This document shows positions 60,828-64,000 of a stretch of 64,000 nucleotides of DNA, piece after piece. Below the pieces are notes generated by a model, which ran no database searches, was not told the DNA's origin, and saw only the letters and a program-made list of their open reading frames with translations. Within the stretch, counting starts at the first letter, position 1. Each line of letters begins with the position of its first letter. Both the position numbers and the translations under genes were made by a program. Source of the stretch: Sialis fuliginosa (Eukaryota > Arthropoda > Insecta > Megaloptera > Sialidae); contig OY540810.1 of assembly GCA_961205875.1 (NCBI GenBank), positions 4,030,001 through 4,094,000 on the forward strand. The letters run 5' to 3'.

Positions 60828-61342
60828 TATATCAAATTCTTCAAAGTTACTGCTCACTCACATTCAGATTAATTAATTAGAAGTCATGATAAAAATTCTT
60901 CTTTGGGTTTACTTTCCATGCAATGTTTATAATAACGTAAATTATCACGTAAGTACCTTTAAAATTATTAAAGGGTCTATAGATTGTGGCTATAATTAGA
61001 AATACCATACTAAAATTATAATCGATGTTGTAAATATATAAGCTTTTAACACCGCCAAAGGCTTATATTAAATAAAGGGTGTATAATCAAAATACATCAT
61101 TATATTATTTATTATATAAATTTACATTTTCGCCTTCTATGTAGTTTTTGTAATTCTATAAAAACGTGAATTAATTATAATTGCATGTCGAGACAAAATT
61201 TTTCTCGACCATTCTCGGTCTTGAAATAAGATCCAGACCGAGCCGAGTTTGACTTAAATTCAGGCAAATATCTTGATTTTTTTTATACCTCTAATGCACA
61301 TACCCATCTTAAGGCGGGTGGTTATTTCAGCAATACAATTTT
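60828..61342. other. Non-coding stretch
   Basis: No gene was seen. TCTCGACCATTCTCGGTCTTG and GACCGAGCCGAG at 61203-61245 form a small GC-richer inverted patch. Confidence 0.4.
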
Positions 61343-61410
61343 GCTTCCTCGCAATATCGAAGATACGGGAAGCTTTGTGATCGTTTTAGATTGAGACAAA
61401 AAAATTTTGT
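61343..61410 (+). mobile_element. Family A copy A9, first ~65 bp only
   Basis: GCTTCCTCGCAATATCGAAG follows a TTTT and continues to AGATTGAGACAAAAAAA, then stops 24 bp before element F. The rest of the copy may have been lost when F inserted or later. Confidence 0.7.
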
Positions 61411-61433
61411 TTTTTGGCGAGACGAGACAGTTA

Positions 61434-61974
61434 ATAGGCATGATGCTAGTAACAAAGTATCACTGAAATTATGATTTTAAATAATGAAATAAGTTAAAAA
61501 GATTTAAAAAAATGTAATTATTTTTATATTAAATGCGAGATAAATATGATTTTTGTTAAAATAAAAACGCAAAATACAGCAATCCGCCATCTTTGATAAA
61601 ACACCAGTCAGAGTGGATGACGTCACGGTTACGTAAACGTCATTTTTGTTTCATTAATATCTGCTCTGTTTATAAATTATTTTGTGGTTTTAAATTATCA
61701 ATTTGCTCAGTTTTGTGTTACCAAAAGTAAAACCGAGAAACATTAGCGATGGAACAAGGATTTATTATAGTTGACAAGGAGTGTTTACAAAGGCGTAACG
61801 TCAAAAATGCGCCATGACACCCGCGAGCGTTTTGGCGTCAAATTCAAAATTAGTTTTAATAGGGTCAATTTTTATGATTAAACCTTTATTTTCTGCAGAA
61901 ATAAGCATTTTTTTTAAATAAGAGACACATAAGATCATCATAAAATAGTTTTTAAAAATTAGGCATCATGCATA
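61434..61974 (+). mobile_element. Element F, long form (541 bp), with possible ORF start
   Basis: Its ends match the 123-bp copy at 27932-28054. The extra interior is GC-richer. It holds a TGACGTCA octamer (61618-61625) and an ATG at 61749 in good context (TAGCGATGG). From that ATG 22 codons are open (MEQGFIIVDKECLQ..., stop at 61815-61817). This could be the decayed 5' part of the parent element's protein gene. I do not recognise the family. Confidence 0.65.
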
Positions 61975-62536
61975 TTGTAAATTTGGAGACTTTAGACACA
62001 AAATCCAAAACGATATAAGACCTACCTAATACTCGTCTCATCTCGTGTAAAATATCTACTATTTAAATAATCTTATTGAAACTGTAACATTTAATCGAAT
62101 TAAACTCATTGTTCTTAAAAGTTGCTGTTTCGAATAAAGTAAATTTTTTAAGTAAAAACACGAAATACAAGTTATTTCAATAATTAATTGTACGCGAGAA
62201 GATCGTCCTGAAACGTGAGTGTGATAGTTACGTATCTCTTAACACATTTCACTTGTTAAAGATTAGGTATACAGATTATAGTTTCTCAGGTTATTAGTTT
62301 AAATTCCGTTATGAACTTCGTGTGTAACTAAGTTGTTATATAAATCATATTAAAACTTAATGTTACTTCTTATGTATATGAAAATGTAGAGATAATGATG
62401 TTTTGATAATAATTGTTATTTAATTGTTAAAGATGTATTAACTTCCGATAACAACAAACAATAATTATTATTTTATAAATTCCCGTGAGTAAAGTATCAT
62501 TAAATATATTTTATATAAAATATCACTTGAAAAAAA
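61975..62536. other. Non-coding stretch
   Basis: No gene, RNA or bounded repeat was seen. Confidence 0.4.
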
Positions 62537-63259
62537 CATCTGCCAAGTAAATTCACAGTGTTTCCTCGTGCCAATAAAAACCGATAAAGTGCTCAGATAA
62601 ATTGCCTGCTATTGGTTAACCATTTAATTTTTATACAATTTAAGTTCGAAATTTTTGTTAAGACGCACCTGATTATTTTTTCGTATGTTTTTAATTTTTT
62701 AATAATTTCAATATTTATCTAAATTTATGCAAACGTCAAAATGACATTTAATATATCAAAATAAAATATCAATTAAAAAAAAAACTAAACACGATTTTTA
62801 AAAGCAAATTGAGATAAATCTATGTAAGGAATTATTTTACAACAAACGTTGTAGACCTATATTATAGGAAAAATGCTCTACAAAAAAGATTCTATAAAAT
62901 TTTCACGTAACATGTGTCGTTCTTGAGATATTTTGAAAAAATAAATATTTTAGGATGTCACCCCTCCCCCTTACACACGATTTTGAAATGGGACCGTCCT
63001 CAAGACAGACCCAACCATCCAACTAAGTTTCATTAATATCGGTTCAGTGGTTTATGCGTGTGAAAAGGATTCAGGGGACAGACGGACGGATACATGAACA
63101 TACGGACGGACAGACAGACAGACAGACACGGAACGAAAAGTGTTTGTCTTGACGTGAAACGTAATTATCAATTTAAAATTTTGAAATTGCAGAACAATTT
63201 TTTTGTTTCATTCTAAAACGATCACATAGCTTCTCGTATCTTCGATATTACGAGGAAGT
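62537..63259 (-). mobile_element. Family A full-length copy A10, minus orientation
   Basis: On the minus strand it runs from CTTCCTCGTAATATCGAAG to TTTACTTGGCAGATG, with a long tetranucleotide run at about 63075-63130. It carries one 20-bp unit. With A1 it is one of the two copies that preserve every block. Confidence 0.8.
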
Positions 63260-63905
63260 AATTAGGTGTTAGAATAATAAGTAGGCATATTATTAAGGAA
63301 ATTAAAATTATTTTTTAATTATTTGAAATAATATACAAATTAAAATGTATCACCTTTAATGTAATATATTATGTAAACTGGCACTTTTTATTTTAAAAAT
63401 AATTACAAACATATTTTACTTCTATACAATTTCTTAATTAAAAATTAGACACTCTAATTTATTATACCTTCAAAAATTCTACGAACAAACATTGAAAATG
63501 AAAAAGAGTCTGCAATACAACTGCAGAATAAAAATATATATATATATATATAGAACTGTCAAGCAAAAGGGAGGAATACAAATTAACATCAGCTATAAAG
63601 TTAATCTCTAGAATTAACAATGGAGATCAGTGATTTAAATGTAACACTAGAATCTTGAGATCCGAACACAAACGGGTTGTAAATTCTCTTTAGCGATTTA
63701 TAAAATACAAGATGGATTATTTACCCTCCATGTTTAAATATTTATCATTATTTGATCGTCATATATTATAATTTTATAACAGTACTGGCTTATTATTTGT
63801 TTGTTAAATTGCTGTATAATTGCTATCTACTCATATGGTAATTATAAAGAATACTGATCATCCAAAAAACTTTGAAATATTCAATATCATTCAATCTTAA
63901 TATTT
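63260..63905. other. Non-coding stretch with (TA)n
   Basis: 63534-63551 is a TATATA run. No gene was seen. Confidence 0.5.
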
Positions 63906-64000
63906 ATACAAAAACGTTGATGCGATTGTATGTGCTCTCATCAGGCCTAAACTATTAGACGTATCAAAGCCATATTCACACCATATGTTCATAATTTAAT
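63906..64000 (+). mobile_element. Helitron-related fragment, cut by window end
   Basis: AAAAACGTTGATGCGATTGT, CTCATCAGGCCTAAACTATT and CATATTCACA match the left part of the Helitron at 47922-48175. The 3' end lies beyond the window. Confidence 0.7.

Overview
The window is eukaryotic nuclear DNA, most likely from an insect. It is very A+T-rich (by eye about 70-75%) and dense in short non-autonomous transposon remnants: TA-flanked Tc1/mariner-type MITEs, a hAT MITE, a TTAA-flanked element, Helitrons, foldback elements and a degenerate tRNA-derived SINE head. I cannot fix the order or species. Nothing looks bacterial: there are no operons, no ribosome-binding sites and no dense coding. The longest ORF is 157 codons and arises from a tandem repeat. 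No ORF shows a recognisable protein domain, and no functional tRNA or rRNA was found. The best reading is the inside of one or more very long introns, or an intergenic desert.

The most gene-like signal is at 19354-19410. A CTAAT branch-point-like motif is followed by a long pyrimidine tract and TTTTACAG. A 21-nt segment then follows, ending at a strong donor GTAAGTATT. The segment itself begins with GTGAGT. It is therefore either a 21-nt microexon on the + strand (VSELRSF, the only open phase) or a recursive-splicing (ratchet) site with a downstream competing donor. Either reading implies a long + strand intron here.

Layout. 1-3 kb: a 290-bp hAT MITE with an 8-bp target duplication. 3.7-14 kb: five copies of a ~710-bp repeat (family A), a GC-rich block with a G-quadruplex motif, and two other inverted-repeat elements. 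15-19.4 kb: mostly unique A+T-rich DNA with one CpG-rich block at 17.4 kb, then the microexon. 19.7-24 kb: a ~160-bp tandem array, a 564-bp foldback and a 771-bp mariner-type MITE. 25.5-32 kb: more family A copies, two MITEs and a GC-rich block. 32-44 kb: sparse DNA with hairpins, a 305-bp MITE and a palindrome-rich element. 44.7-55 kb: a large palindrome, a TTAA element abutting a Helitron end, an element with CGTGAGC-type subterminal repeats, a SINE head, a 157-bp tandem duplication and a complete 695-bp Helitron. 55-64 kb: a direct duplication, an 800-bp MITE, a 541-bp element with a possible start of a protein ORF, and the last family A copies. A Helitron end runs off the right edge.

No genes here can be shown to work together. 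The content is a transposon community plus a few candidate splicing and regulatory signals.
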